Source: Alterirhizorhabdus solaris (GTDB lineage: Bacteria; Pseudomonadota; Alphaproteobacteria; Sphingomonadales; Sphingomonadaceae). From it: a stretch of 39,681 nucleotides of DNA. Below the pieces are notes generated by a model. It did not search any database and was not told where the DNA came from. It worked only from the letters and a program-made list of their open reading frames with translations. The DNA lies in the NCBI RefSeq assembly GCF_007785815.1, contig NZ_VNIM01000033.1:1-39681 (forward strand), in the 5' to 3' direction. Below are positions 15,364-23,863 of this stretch, in pieces. How positions within the stretch are numbered: position 1 is the stretch's first letter; each line of letters begins with the position of its first letter. Made by a program: the position numbers and the translations under genes.

Positions 15364-16438
15364 CCGGCAGCCGGGCCACGACGGCCGCCCCGGCCGAAGC
15401 AAAGGCGGCCGGGCCGAAGCGTTCGAGAACGCGCACCCGGCTCGCCGCCCCGATCGCCGCCAGACGGCCCGGGCGCAGCAGCAGATCGCGCAGCGCCGCC
15501 GCAAGCGCCTGCGGATCGGCAGGCGGCACGCTGCGCCCCGTCACCCCCTCGACGATGGTTCGCGGCATCTCACCGACCGCCGAGGCGATCACCGGCAGGC
15601 CCGCCTGCATCGCCTCGTGCGCGGCGATGCACAGCCCCTCCGAGCGGGACGGCTGAACATAAAGATGGAGGCCGGCGAGAAAGTCGCGCGGGCGGGCGGT
15701 GAAACCGGTCAGGCGAAGCGCGGTGATGTCGGCCGCCGCCGCCATCGCCGCCAGCCGATCCCTTTCGGCGCCGTCGCCGCCTATCTCGATCTGGAAACCG
15801 GCGGCTGCCGTGAACCCCTCCGCCCGCAGCCGCGCCAGCGCGCCCACCAGCACATCATAGCCCTTCACCGGATGCAGCCGGCCGAGGCTACCGATGCGGA
15901 TGACCTCGCCGGCCTGCCACGGCCGGGCCCGAGGGGCCGCCGGGTCGGCCGCGAACAACGGCCAGGTCGCGAGCCGCGCGGGCGGCACGGCAAGGCGGGC
16001 CGCCGTGAGATCCGCGACGCAGCTCGAATCGGCGATCCACAGCGCGCTGGACTTCTGCGTCGCGCGAAGAAGGCGCCGATTGGCCGGCTTCAGGAACGCG
16101 GCGTGCTGCCAGCTCGCCACCGGCACGCCGCGCCGGCGCCCAACCAGTTGCCCGAGCAGGGTGGCCCGCGTCAGCGACGTCCAGATCAGGTCCGGCTTCC
16201 ACGCGGCGATCTGCCGATCGAGCCATCGGAGCGCCGCGAGATGGTCGCTCTCGCCGCCGTCGCGGATAATCGTCGTCAGGCCGATCGCGTGCATCGCCGG
16301 CACGGCACGCCCGTCACGCCGGGTCAGCGCGAACAGCCTGACGTTGGCGCCGTGCGCCCGCAGGAGTTCGACGACCGCAGGCACCGGAGAGGCCGCACCG
16401 CCGCCCTCCACGGAGTTAATGACATAGGCGATCCGCAT
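15296..16438 (-). CDS. Glycosyltransferase family 4
   Basis: This is 380 residues from ATG 16438, which shares ATGA with the stop of the flippase gene. The start MRIAYVINSVEGGGAASPV has the glycine-rich loop of GT4 enzymes. The C-terminal half has IGSLGRLHPVKGYDVLVGAL, ITALRLTGF and the EX7E motif in SEGLCIAAHEAMQAGLPVIA. It probably adds a hexose to a lipid-linked glycan in the cytoplasm. The last 20 or so residues (from ARLPVSRREAGG) are Arg/Gly-rich and lie in the segment that overlaps the convergent gene, so the original stop may have been lost. Confidence 0.9.
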   Translation of the reverse strand: MRIAYVINSVEGGGAASPVPAVVELLRAHGANVRLFALTRRDGRAVPAMHAIGLTTIIRDGGESDHLAALRWLDRQIAAWKPDLIWTSLTRATLLGQLVGRRRGVPVASWQHAAFLKPANRRLLRATQKSSALWIADSSCVADLTAARLAVPPARLATWPLFAADPAAPRARPWQAGEVIRIGSLGRLHPVKGYDVLVGALARLRAEGFTAAAGFQIEIGGDGAERDRLAAMAAAADITALRLTGFTARPRDFLAGLHLYVQPSRSEGLCIAAHEAMQAGLPVIASAVGEMPRTIVEGVTGRSVPPADPQALAAALRDLLLRPGRLAAIGAASRVRVLERFGPAAFASAGAAVVARLPVSRREAGGAGRSASRVPFDRPA

Positions 16439-17769
16439 CACGCGGCCTTTGTCCGGCGGGCCGACACCGTCGCACGGGTGGCGTGAAGCAGGCAGGCGAT
16501 CAGCAAGGCGGCGGTGACGATCGCCTGTGCCAGTGCGAACCACCCGGCCCCCGCGAGCCCGCCCTGCGCCAGCAACAGCGGAAGGAGAGGCAGCAGGCCG
16601 AGATTGGCGCCGAGGTTCGAGACCACCGACAGGCCCGGTCGCCCGAGCGCCGTCAGCGCCGCGCTGACCGGCGGCGCCACCAACAGCATCGCGCGGGCGA
16701 GCGCGAGCCAGACAAGCACGCCCGCCGCCCCGGCGAAGGCGGCGCCGGCCATCGCGACGACCAGTTCGCGACCGAAGACGATGAGCCCGACTACCAGCGG
16801 CACCGCGACGACCAGCGCGGCGCCCAGGCAGCGTGCCACCGCCATCCGAAGCGCCCGCCCATGCCCCCCGGCCGCCACCAGCCGGGCCAGCTCCGCATAG
16901 GCGGCCTGGCCCAGCACCTGCGCCGGCTGCGCGATCACCGTCGTCGCGCGCTGCGCGATCGCGAACAGGCCGGCCGGCGCCGCGCCCAGCACGGCGCCGA
17001 TCACCAGCGGCGCCAGCCGGCCGGCCAGCTCGCCGAGCGTCACGTCGGCATTGGCCGCGAGCATGAAGCGCCAGATCGCCCGGTTCTCGCGCCGTACGCC
17101 CGCGAGGCCGCCACGCGACCAGCCGGCTTCGAGCGTCTGCCGTGCGACGTACAGGCCGAAGCCCCACATCGCCGCCCACTCCGCCAGCGCCGCCACCAGC
17201 CAGGCGATCAGGAAAGCGTGCAGCCCCCCGCCCACCAGCGCCGCGACGACCGCGCCCGCCAGACGGATCACGGGGCTGACGATATTGTGCAGCCCGAGCA
17301 GATCGAACCGGCCGGTGAGTTGCAGGAAGCCCGCCGGCGTCGCCCGGATCGAGGCAAGGACCGCGAAACTGTACGGCACCGCGAATGCGAGCGCGACCGG
17401 GCTCCAGCCGAGGCGGGCGCCGAGCAGCGGCCCGAGGACCGCCGCGACGAGCACGGCGCAGGCGCCTCCCGCCCCCTCCACCACGGCCGCGAAGCGGAGC
17501 AGCCGGGCCAGCCGCGGGGCATCACCGGTGGCGCGCGCCTCCGCGCCGTAGCGGACGATGGCGTGCCAGCCGGGAAACTCCACGATCCCGCCCACCGTCA
17601 TCGCGAAGCCGTGCACCAGCACCAGCACGCCATAATCGCGCGGGCCGAGCGCACGGGCCGCCACCGCCATGTAGATCAGGCTGAGGATCCCTGCCGCCGC
17701 CTTGCCGCCGAGCAGCTTGCCGAGATTGCCGTATATCCGCCGGACCGTCCCGGCGCCCGGATCAGGCAT
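16438..17769 (-). CDS. Oligosaccharide flippase (Wzx-like, MATE/MVF clan)
   Basis: This is 443 residues from ATG 17769. Twelve or more hydrophobic helices fill the length, beginning with GGKAAAGILSLIYMAVAARA and the characteristic RALGPRDYGVLVLVHGFAM of polysaccharide-synthesis flippases. A later block is RFMLAANADVTLGELAGRLA, and the C-terminus is LAQAIVTAALLIACLLHA. It moves lipid-linked oligosaccharide across the inner membrane. It lies between a TagB-like transferase (overlap of 8 bp at 17762-17769) and a GT4 enzyme (ATGA overlap), so the three genes form one operon. A Wzy polymerase is not found, so the product may be a single repeat unit or glycolipid. Confidence 0.88.
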   Translation of the reverse strand: MPDPGAGTVRRIYGNLGKLLGGKAAAGILSLIYMAVAARALGPRDYGVLVLVHGFAMTVGGIVEFPGWHAIVRYGAEARATGDAPRLARLLRFAAVVEGAGGACAVLVAAVLGPLLGARLGWSPVALAFAVPYSFAVLASIRATPAGFLQLTGRFDLLGLHNIVSPVIRLAGAVVAALVGGGLHAFLIAWLVAALAEWAAMWGFGLYVARQTLEAGWSRGGLAGVRRENRAIWRFMLAANADVTLGELAGRLAPLVIGAVLGAAPAGLFAIAQRATTVIAQPAQVLGQAAYAELARLVAAGGHGRALRMAVARCLGAALVVAVPLVVGLIVFGRELVVAMAGAAFAGAAGVLVWLALARAMLLVAPPVSAALTALGRPGLSVVSNLGANLGLLPLLPLLLAQGGLAGAGWFALAQAIVTAALLIACLLHATRATVSARRTKAA

Positions 17770-18973
17770 TGACGACGCGCGGCGCCGGAGAGTCGGCGGG
17801 CTGCGCGAAGGGCACGCCCGCGACGCGGGCGACGGCGGCCGCCGCGCGCTCGCAGGAAGGCACGTCGTCGAGATCGAAGCTGTCGGCGAACAGCCGTTCC
17901 TGCACCGGCCGGTAGCGTGCGGCATGATCGCTTCCGGCGCTGTCCAGCGCCGCCGCCATGCCCGGCACGTCGCCGACCACCCGGCCCGCTGTCCAGTGGC
18001 GGTAATTCGCATCGCCCATCCACCCGGTGCGGTGCGCGTCGAGGAAGATGCAGGGCCGCGGCCGAAGCAGGAACTCGTACACCTGGCTCGACACGTCACC
18101 GAGATAGATGTCGGCCCGGTTCGTATAGGCCATCGTCGTGGAGGCGCGGCTGCCGAGATCGATATGGATGTTGGGTGCGCGCAGATAGCGTTCCCCGATC
18201 CGACCGCACCGATCGATCCGCATCCTGTCGATCGTGACCACGAACGGCCGCTCGAACAGCATGACGTGCGGCGCGAAGATCAGCTGATATTCGTCATGCT
18301 CGACGAACCAGTCGAGCACCTCGCGCCCCATCCTGAACCAGGACGAGAGATGCGGCGACACGTGCGGATTGTAGAGCACCACCGGGCGATCGTCGTCGAT
18401 CGTCGCGTTGATCGCACCGCGCCCGGGCACCAGATCGAACTTGGGATAGCCGACGATGCTGATCCGCGCCGGATCGACCCCGGCGTCCGCCACCAGCCGG
18501 TTGCGGATCTTGGCGCCCGAGACGAGCACATGATCGAAACCCGCGCTGGCCGGATCGAAACCGATCGCGCGGTCCCCGGCACCATGACGGGTGTGGACGA
18601 TCTTCAGGCGCTCCAGCCCGTAGCGCTTCTTCAGCACGAGCGACGTCTTTTCCGCGACGACGAGCACGTCGAGACTGCCGAAGAATTCGAGATTGTCGCG
18701 GTAGACGAGCAATTTGGTGGCGGGAACGACGCCTTCGCTGAAGCGGGCCAGCGCGCGGCTCGTGCGCAGTCGCAGGCCAAGCTGGACGAGCGTCATGGCG
18801 CCGCGACTGATTGCGGGCCCGGCGTAGCGGACGACCTCCGCCCGCAGCCGGTCGCTGGTTACGGCCAGTACGATCTCGGCACCCGTTCCCGCCTCCGCGA
18901 GCGCGAGTGCGATCGGCAGGCTGTGGGCGACCTGGTGCACCTGGTCGTGGTTGAACAGGAAGGCGATCTTCAT
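17762..18973 (-). CDS. CDP-glycerol glycerophosphotransferase-like protein (TagB/TagF type)
   Basis: This is 403 residues. The family marks are KIVHTRHGAGDRAIGF, ISIVGYPKFDLV, VVLYNPHVSPHLSSWFRMGR and, near the C-terminus, RADIYLGDVSSQVYEFLLRP followed by a CIFLDAHRTGW stretch. This matches the glyphos_transf fold, which transfers glycerol-phosphate or another polyol-phosphate to glycans and is found in Gram-negative capsule and surface-glycan loci as well as teichoic-acid systems. It is soluble or peripheral at the inner membrane. It heads the minus-strand trio. The start ATG 18973 has only a weak Shine-Dalgarno sequence. Confidence 0.85.
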   Translation of the reverse strand: MKIAFLFNHDQVHQVAHSLPIALALAEAGTGAEIVLAVTSDRLRAEVVRYAGPAISRGAMTLVQLGLRLRTSRALARFSEGVVPATKLLVYRDNLEFFGSLDVLVVAEKTSLVLKKRYGLERLKIVHTRHGAGDRAIGFDPASAGFDHVLVSGAKIRNRLVADAGVDPARISIVGYPKFDLVPGRGAINATIDDDRPVVLYNPHVSPHLSSWFRMGREVLDWFVEHDEYQLIFAPHVMLFERPFVVTIDRMRIDRCGRIGERYLRAPNIHIDLGSRASTTMAYTNRADIYLGDVSSQVYEFLLRPRPCIFLDAHRTGWMGDANYRHWTAGRVVGDVPGMAAALDSAGSDHAARYRPVQERLFADSFDLDDVPSCERAAAAVARVAGVPFAQPADSPAPRVVNA

Positions 18974-19148
18974 AGGGACCGGACGCCGCGGCGACCGCGA
19001 ACCCGCATGAGGTTTCGATATTTTTCGAGCGGCCCGAACCCCGAAGATCTGGCCGGCCCAGGGAGGCTTCTCGTTTGCGCGACGATATCGGCGATATCAT
19101 GCCCTTCGTCGCGCCGCCCGTGGCGGCGGTGTCGCCGCGCAAATCTCG

Positions 19149-19697
19149 CTAGAAGCGTGCGGCGAGCGACAAGCCGCCGCCGCCGCCATCGGCCCATGGC
19201 ACCAGACGAACGTCCGAGTCGCGCTGGCGGGTGATCGCGAAGGCCGTGCCCGTGCCCAGCGCCGCCCCGGCCACGGCATCGTACCAGTGATGCCGGCGCG
19301 CCTCGACGCGTGCGACGCCGACGAAGCTGGCCAGCACGAACGCGGGCAGCCCGGCTTGCCAGCCGTAGCGGTTCTCCAGCGTACCCGCCGCCGCAAAGGC
19401 GATCGAGGCATGGCCCGACGGGAAGCTCTTGCGATCGCTGCCGTCCGGTCTGCGCTCGTGGATCAGTTCCTTGAGGGCATAGGTGGTGCCGCCGGTCGCG
19501 ACGAGGCTGCCTGCCGCCTGAAGGTCGCCCTGCCAGTCACCCTGCACGGCCGGTACGCCAAGGGCAGCGCCGACCAGCACGTCGCGGACGATACCGCTCG
19601 CCTTTCCCCACCCATGAGGGGACGCACAGGCCGGTGATCCGGCGAGGAGCAGGATGGCGGCAAGAGCGGCGCGGCGAGGCTGGATCAACTTGTTCAT
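19149..19697 (-). CDS. PAP2-superfamily phosphatase
   Basis: This is 182 residues from ATG 19697 (MNKLIQPRRAALAAILLLAG), the start that gives a clean signal peptide ending ACAS; the frame extends upstream to 19724. The three PAP2 motifs are present in order: KELIHERRP, FPSGHASIAFAA and RVEARRHHWYDAVAG, carrying the catalytic His residues and the supporting Arg/Asp. Such enzymes remove phosphate from phosphatidic acid, undecaprenyl-pyrophosphate or lipid A in the periplasm or membrane. Next to a flippase operon it could recycle the carrier lipid, but the hydrophobic segments are fewer than in membrane-embedded PAP2 proteins. Divergent from the hemolysin-family operon. Confidence 0.88.
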   Translation of the reverse strand: MNKLIQPRRAALAAILLLAGSPACASPHGWGKASGIVRDVLVGAALGVPAVQGDWQGDLQAAGSLVATGGTTYALKELIHERRPDGSDRKSFPSGHASIAFAAAGTLENRYGWQAGLPAFVLASFVGVARVEARRHHWYDAVAGAALGTGTAFAITRQRDSDVRLVPWADGGGGGLSLAARF

Positions 19698-19824
19698 GCG
19701 GAACGGACGCCACAGCGCCACCAATCCCGCATGGGCCGGCAGACACGACGCCTAAAAAGTTTCGCCCCGCCGAGGTGCGGAAAGCCGCCTCGGCCGGCGT
19801 CCTGCCCCTGTCAGGAGCATGAGA

Positions 19825-20355
19825 ATGCATCACGTCGCTTCACGTTCATTGGTTCATCGCCGCTACGCCACCGTCCACGGCGCGGCGCCCGCCGCCGACT
19901 ATCCAGACTATCTAACGACCGGTGCGTCGGATGCCCCGCAAGCTGTGCTGGGCTATCGCCTGGCGCGGGACGAGAGACTGTTTCTCGAGGTCTACCTGGA
20001 CCGGCCGATCGAGGCCGTGCTGACCGAGCGGCTTGCCCGCCCGGTAGCGCGGGCGCGGATCGTCGAGCTGGGCGATCACGCCTCCGACTCTGCGCCGGCC
20101 ACGGTTGCGTTATGGGGCCAGGCCGCGGCCACGCTCGGCGCGCACGCCGACGTTGCTGTCGCGGTGCTGACAAAGCCGCTGCGGGCGATGCTCACGCGGC
20201 TTGGCCTCGGGCTCGTCGAGCTGGCACCGGCGCGTATCGAGGCGCTTGGGTCCCACGGCGCGCGCTGGGGCCGCTATTACGAAACCGATCCGGTAATCTG
20301 TGCGGGCGATATCGCCGCCTGTCGCAATCGCCTCGTCGCGGCGGGCCCGGCATGA
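19825..20355 (+). CDS. Thermostable-hemolysin-family (GNAT-fold) protein
   Basis: This is 176 residues. ATG 19825 is preferred over ATG 19819 because AGGAG (19813-19817) then sits about 7 nt upstream. The family signature is clear: AVLGYRLARDERLFLEVYLD, then PIEAVLTERL, ARIVELGDHASD, LTKPLRAMLTRLGLGLVELA and WGRYYETDPVICAGD. Despite the historical name from Vibrio (delta-VPH), the family belongs to the acetyltransferase-like clan, so an acyl-transfer role is likelier than pore formation. It is cytoplasmic, with no signal peptide. It overlaps the ligase gene by ATGA and starts a five-gene operon with an adenylating enzyme, an oxidase, an SDR and a methyltransferase. Confidence 0.85.
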   Translation: MHHVASRSLVHRRYATVHGAAPAADYPDYLTTGASDAPQAVLGYRLARDERLFLEVYLDRPIEAVLTERLARPVARARIVELGDHASDSAPATVALWGQAAATLGAHADVAVAVLTKPLRAMLTRLGLGLVELAPARIEALGSHGARWGRYYETDPVICAGDIAACRNRLVAAGPA

Positions 20356-22436
20356 CGCGCCTGGTCGAGACGATCCGCGCGCATGGCGGCGCTCGCCCGG
20401 ACGCCGTGGCGATCGATGGCGGCATTCCCGTGACGTGGCGTGCCCTGGCCGACACCCTGCCGGATATGGCGGCGGCGCTGGCCACCCGTTTCGATCCTGC
20501 GCGACCCGTGGGGCTACGGATCGACCACGGCATGGGCGAGACGCTGCTCGACCTCGCCTTTCTCGAAGCGGGCGTGCCGACGCTGGCCTTGCCGTCATTC
20601 TTTACCCGGGCGCAGGCCGCTCAGGCTCTGCATGCCGCAGGCGCACAAGCGTTGCTGTCCGGGCCTGTGGGCATCGTAGACGGCATCCCTTCAGCGGCCG
20701 TATCGGCGATTCATGGGCCAGCCGTACCGCTACCGCCCGGCACTGCGCGCATCACCTTTACCTCCGGCTCGACTGGACATCCAAAAGGTGTCTGCCTTTC
20801 TCTTGAGCACATGCTTACTGTCGCGGGCGCGGTGGTGGACACGCTCGGGAGCCATCACGCCGGTCGACACCTGCCATTATTGCCGCCCGGTATCCTGCTC
20901 GAAGGCGTGGCCGGCCTGCTCGCGACAATGCTTGCCGGCGGGACGTACGTGGCGATGCCGCAGGCCGATGCGGGGCTGGCCGATCCGTTCCGCGCCGATC
21001 TCGCGCGCATGCTGGCGGCGATCGAAAACAGGGCTGTCACCTCACTCATCCTCGTGCCGGAATATCTGGCCGGCCTGGTCGGTGTGATGACCGCGACAAG
21101 TGCGAGACTTCCCAGGCTTAGCGTGGTCGCGGTCGGCGGGGCTCGGCTCAATCCCGATTTGCTGGCGAGCGCCCGCGCCGTCGGATTGCCTATCCGCCAG
21201 GGCTATGGCCTCACCGAATGCGGGTCGGTCGTGACCCTTGACGACGGGACGGCCGCGGGGATGGGCAGTGTCGGCGCAAGCATCGGCGCCAATGCCATCT
21301 CCGTTGCCGAAGATGGGGAGATCCTGATCGATGGACCCTTGTTCCTCGGCACGCTGGACGCGCCGCGCGGCCCGGGGGCCCTTGCGACCGGCGACATCGG
21401 ACGGATCGACGCCGCCGGGCGGCTGTGGATCGAGGGACGTAAGTCAGCGCTGATCGTCACGTCGTTCGGCCGCAACGTATCGCCTGAATGGGTCGAAAGC
21501 GTGCTGACGGCACAGCCCGCGATCGCACAGGCCATGGCCCGTGGTGACGGCCGCGCCATGCTGGACGCGCTGATCGTCCCCGCGTCACCCACCGCCGACA
21601 TTCACGGTGCCGTGGCGGCGGCGAATGCGTCGCTGCCGGTCTACGCCCGCGTCGGGCAGTGGCGGGCGGTAGCGCCGTTCACTTCCGCAAGCGGCCTGCT
21701 CACCGGCAATGGACGCCTTCGCCGCGCCGCGATCGACGCCGCTCATCCTTATCGGGAGACCCACATGACACAGCCGTTTTTCGACCGCCTCGTTGCGGCA
21801 ACCGCACCGGCGCAGATGCGTTTCGCGGCCACGCCACAGCTGCGCGCCGGGCTGGCCGGCGATATCAGCAGCGCCGACTATATCGCTTACCTTATCCAGG
21901 CCTATCATCATGTCCGCCATACGGTGCCCCTGATGCGCGAGGCCCGGGCGCGGCTCGACAACCAGCCGGAGATCGTCGCGGCGTTCGACGATTACATTGC
22001 CGAGGAAACCGGGCACGAACAGTGGATACTGGACGATATCGAGCGCGCCGGTGGCGACCGGATCGCCGCCGGGCGGAGCACGCCCGCGCCAGCGACCCAC
22101 GCGATGGTCGACCATGCCTATCGGACCATCCGCGAGGACAATCCGATCGCCCTGTTCGGAATGATCTACGTGCTGGAGGGCACCAGCATCGCACTGGCAA
22201 GCCAGGGCGCCGGCGCGTTGCAGCATCGGCTGGGCCTCCCCGACGATGCGGTCCGCTACCTGACCTCCCACGGCGCACTCGATCAGGATCACATGACGTT
22301 CTTCGCCCGGTTGATGAACCGGATTAACGATCCCGTCGATCAGGAAGCGATCATTGCCATGGCGGACGCGATGTTCGGCCTGTTCGGCGCGCTGTTCGCA
22401 GGGATCGAGCTGGAGGCACAGCGTGTCGCGGCTTGA
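20352..22436 (+). CDS. AMP-forming ligase fused to a haem-oxygenase-like diiron oxidase
   Basis: This is 694 residues from ATG 20352 with no stop between two domains. Residues 1-471 are an adenylate-forming enzyme: P-loop ITFTSGSTGHPKGV, A5 motif QGYGLTECGSV, and LATGDIGRIDAAGRLWIEGR. The A10 region reads LTGNGRLRR, so the usual catalytic Lys is Arg455. Residues 472-694 are a TENA/PqqC-like haem-oxygenase-fold oxidase with likely metal ligands in DDYIAEETGHEQWI, YVLEGTSIA and HGALDQDHMTFF. The second domain has its own ATG (21765) with GGGAG 7 nt upstream, so it may also be made alone. The pair probably activates an acid and then oxidises it. The two domains are separate genes in typical homologous loci as far as I know. 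Confidence 0.85.
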   Translation: MTRLVETIRAHGGARPDAVAIDGGIPVTWRALADTLPDMAAALATRFDPARPVGLRIDHGMGETLLDLAFLEAGVPTLALPSFFTRAQAAQALHAAGAQALLSGPVGIVDGIPSAAVSAIHGPAVPLPPGTARITFTSGSTGHPKGVCLSLEHMLTVAGAVVDTLGSHHAGRHLPLLPPGILLEGVAGLLATMLAGGTYVAMPQADAGLADPFRADLARMLAAIENRAVTSLILVPEYLAGLVGVMTATSARLPRLSVVAVGGARLNPDLLASARAVGLPIRQGYGLTECGSVVTLDDGTAAGMGSVGASIGANAISVAEDGEILIDGPLFLGTLDAPRGPGALATGDIGRIDAAGRLWIEGRKSALIVTSFGRNVSPEWVESVLTAQPAIAQAMARGDGRAMLDALIVPASPTADIHGAVAAANASLPVYARVGQWRAVAPFTSASGLLTGNGRLRRAAIDAAHPYRETHMTQPFFDRLVAATAPAQMRFAATPQLRAGLAGDISSADYIAYLIQAYHHVRHTVPLMREARARLDNQPEIVAAFDDYIAEETGHEQWILDDIERAGGDRIAAGRSTPAPATHAMVDHAYRTIREDNPIALFGMIYVLEGTSIALASQGAGALQHRLGLPDDAVRYLTSHGALDQDHMTFFARLMNRINDPVDQEAIIAMADAMFGLFGALFAGIELEAQRVAA

Positions 22437-23181
22437 CGGGCGCCGCGTCGTCCTGACCGGAGCGGCGGGTGGCATCGGCAGCCTCGTCGCCGAGCGACTG
22501 CAGGCTGACGGCGCGTATCTCACCTCCGTCGACCGGATCGAAGCCTCGGCCTGTCAGGCCAGCATCGTCGCGGATCTTGCCGACCCCGCCGCCCTCGCCG
22601 AACTCGCCGGGCAGCTTGCCGAACAGCGCGTCGACATCCTCGTCAACATCGCCGGCCTGCAATATTTCGGACCGCTCGAACGCCAGGGCGCGGGCGCCAT
22701 CGCGCTCGGCTACGCGGTCAACCTCGTCGCCCCCGCCGTCCTCGCGGGCGCGGTGATGCCTCAGATGATCGCCCGGGGCGACGGCCAGATTGTCAATATC
22801 GGGTCGGTGATGGGGGCGGTGCCCTATCCCTATTTCACCGCTTATTCGAGCGCCAAGGCCGGTCTGAAAGGCCTCAGCCAGGCGCTCCGGCGCGAGGTGG
22901 CAGGCCGCGGCATCGCGATCACCCACATCGCCCCGCGCGCCGTGCGCACCGCTTTCAACACCGGCAGTATCGAGCGTTTCATGGCCGCAAGCGGCATGAA
23001 AGCGGACCAGCCCGAGCGCGTCGCCGATCGTATCGTCATGGCCATAGCGGGCCGTGCCCGCGATGTTTCGATCGGCGGGCCCGAGCGAATGTTCGCACAC
23101 CTCAACGCGCTGCTGCCTGCGCTGATCGATCGCGGCCTCGCCCGGCAGACGGCGACGGCGCGCAGCATGTTTACCAACTGA
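22423..23181 (+). CDS. Short-chain dehydrogenase/reductase
   Basis: This is 252 residues from GTG 22423 with GGAGG 8 nt upstream; it overlaps the preceding gene by 14 bp. The NAD(P)-binding loop is VVLTGAAGGIGSLVAERL, and the middle motif is ILVNIAGLQYFGPL (Ile where NNAG has Asn). The catalytic set is the Ser in NIGSVMGA and the Tyr/Lys in FTAYSSAKAGLKGLSQ. It reduces or oxidises a carbonyl/alcohol. The aspartate after the second strand (TSVDRIEA) suggests NAD(H). Position in the operon suggests it works on the product of the ligase-oxidase. Confidence 0.9.
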   Translation: MSRLDGRRVVLTGAAGGIGSLVAERLQADGAYLTSVDRIEASACQASIVADLADPAALAELAGQLAEQRVDILVNIAGLQYFGPLERQGAGAIALGYAVNLVAPAVLAGAVMPQMIARGDGQIVNIGSVMGAVPYPYFTAYSSAKAGLKGLSQALRREVAGRGIAITHIAPRAVRTAFNTGSIERFMAASGMKADQPERVADRIVMAIAGRARDVSIGGPERMFAHLNALLPALIDRGLARQTATARSMFTN

Positions 23182-23197
23182 CCGACAGGAACCAGGC

Positions 23198-23863
23198 ATG
23201 AGACATTTTCGAATCGGCACCGCGGTGGCGGCGCTGCTCGCCTTCTCCGGCATCGCGCACGCGAGCGACAATCCCGCGATGGACGCCGCCGTCCAGCACA
23301 TCAACGATCAATGGGCGCACATCCGCTACCAGGTCCGTAATCGGGACGAGCAATATCGCCAGCTCGACGTGCTTGCCGGGCAGGCGGCACAGGTGGCGGC
23401 ACATTATCCCGGCCGCGCCGAGCCCTTGTTATGGCAGGGAATCGTCGTCAGCGAGGAGGCCGCGCGTGCCAGCGTGCTGCGGCAGCTCAGCCTTGCCGGC
23501 CAGGCACGCGCAATTCTGGAAAAAGCGCAGGCAATCGATCCCGACGTCGCGGACGGCGGGGTCAAGATGAGCCTCGGCGTGCTTTATTATCGCGTACCCG
23601 GCTTCCCGATCGGCTTCGGCAGCACGGCCAAGGCGCGGTCGCTGCTGGAAGGTGCGCTGAAGCAGGATCCCCGCGGGCTCGACAACAACTTCTTCTATGC
23701 AGACTTCCTCAACGACGAAGGCAAGCCGGCACAAGCCAGGACGTTCGTACTGCGTGCCCTTCAGGCACCCACGAATACATCCCGCCCGGTGTGGGATGCC
23801 GGCCGCCGGACGGAATTGCGGGAACTGCTCGCGAAGATCAATGCGAAGCTCAAGACCACGTGA
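23198..23863 (+). CDS. Secreted TPR-like protein
   Basis: This is 221 residues. The signal peptide MRHFRIGTAVAALLAFSGIA ends in HAS, so the protein is periplasmic. The mature part is helical with TPR-like repeats (QARAILEKAQAIDPDVADGG and KARSLLEGALKQDPRGLDNN, followed by FFYADFLNDEGKPAQARTFV). Members of this type often accompany thermostable-hemolysin loci. The 16-bp gap to the SDR carries a Shine-Dalgarno-like GACAGGAACC. It shares GTGA with the methyltransferase. It may act as an adaptor for export or assembly, but no catalytic motif is seen. Confidence 0.82.
   Translation: MRHFRIGTAVAALLAFSGIAHASDNPAMDAAVQHINDQWAHIRYQVRNRDEQYRQLDVLAGQAAQVAAHYPGRAEPLLWQGIVVSEEAARASVLRQLSLAGQARAILEKAQAIDPDVADGGVKMSLGVLYYRVPGFPIGFGSTAKARSLLEGALKQDPRGLDNNFFYADFLNDEGKPAQARTFVLRALQAPTNTSRPVWDAGRRTELRELLAKINAKLKTT

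Noticed and set aside
19825-20355. True pore-forming hemolysin
   Set aside because: No signal peptide or membrane segment, the fold is of the acetyltransferase clan, and the operon partners are biosynthetic enzymes.
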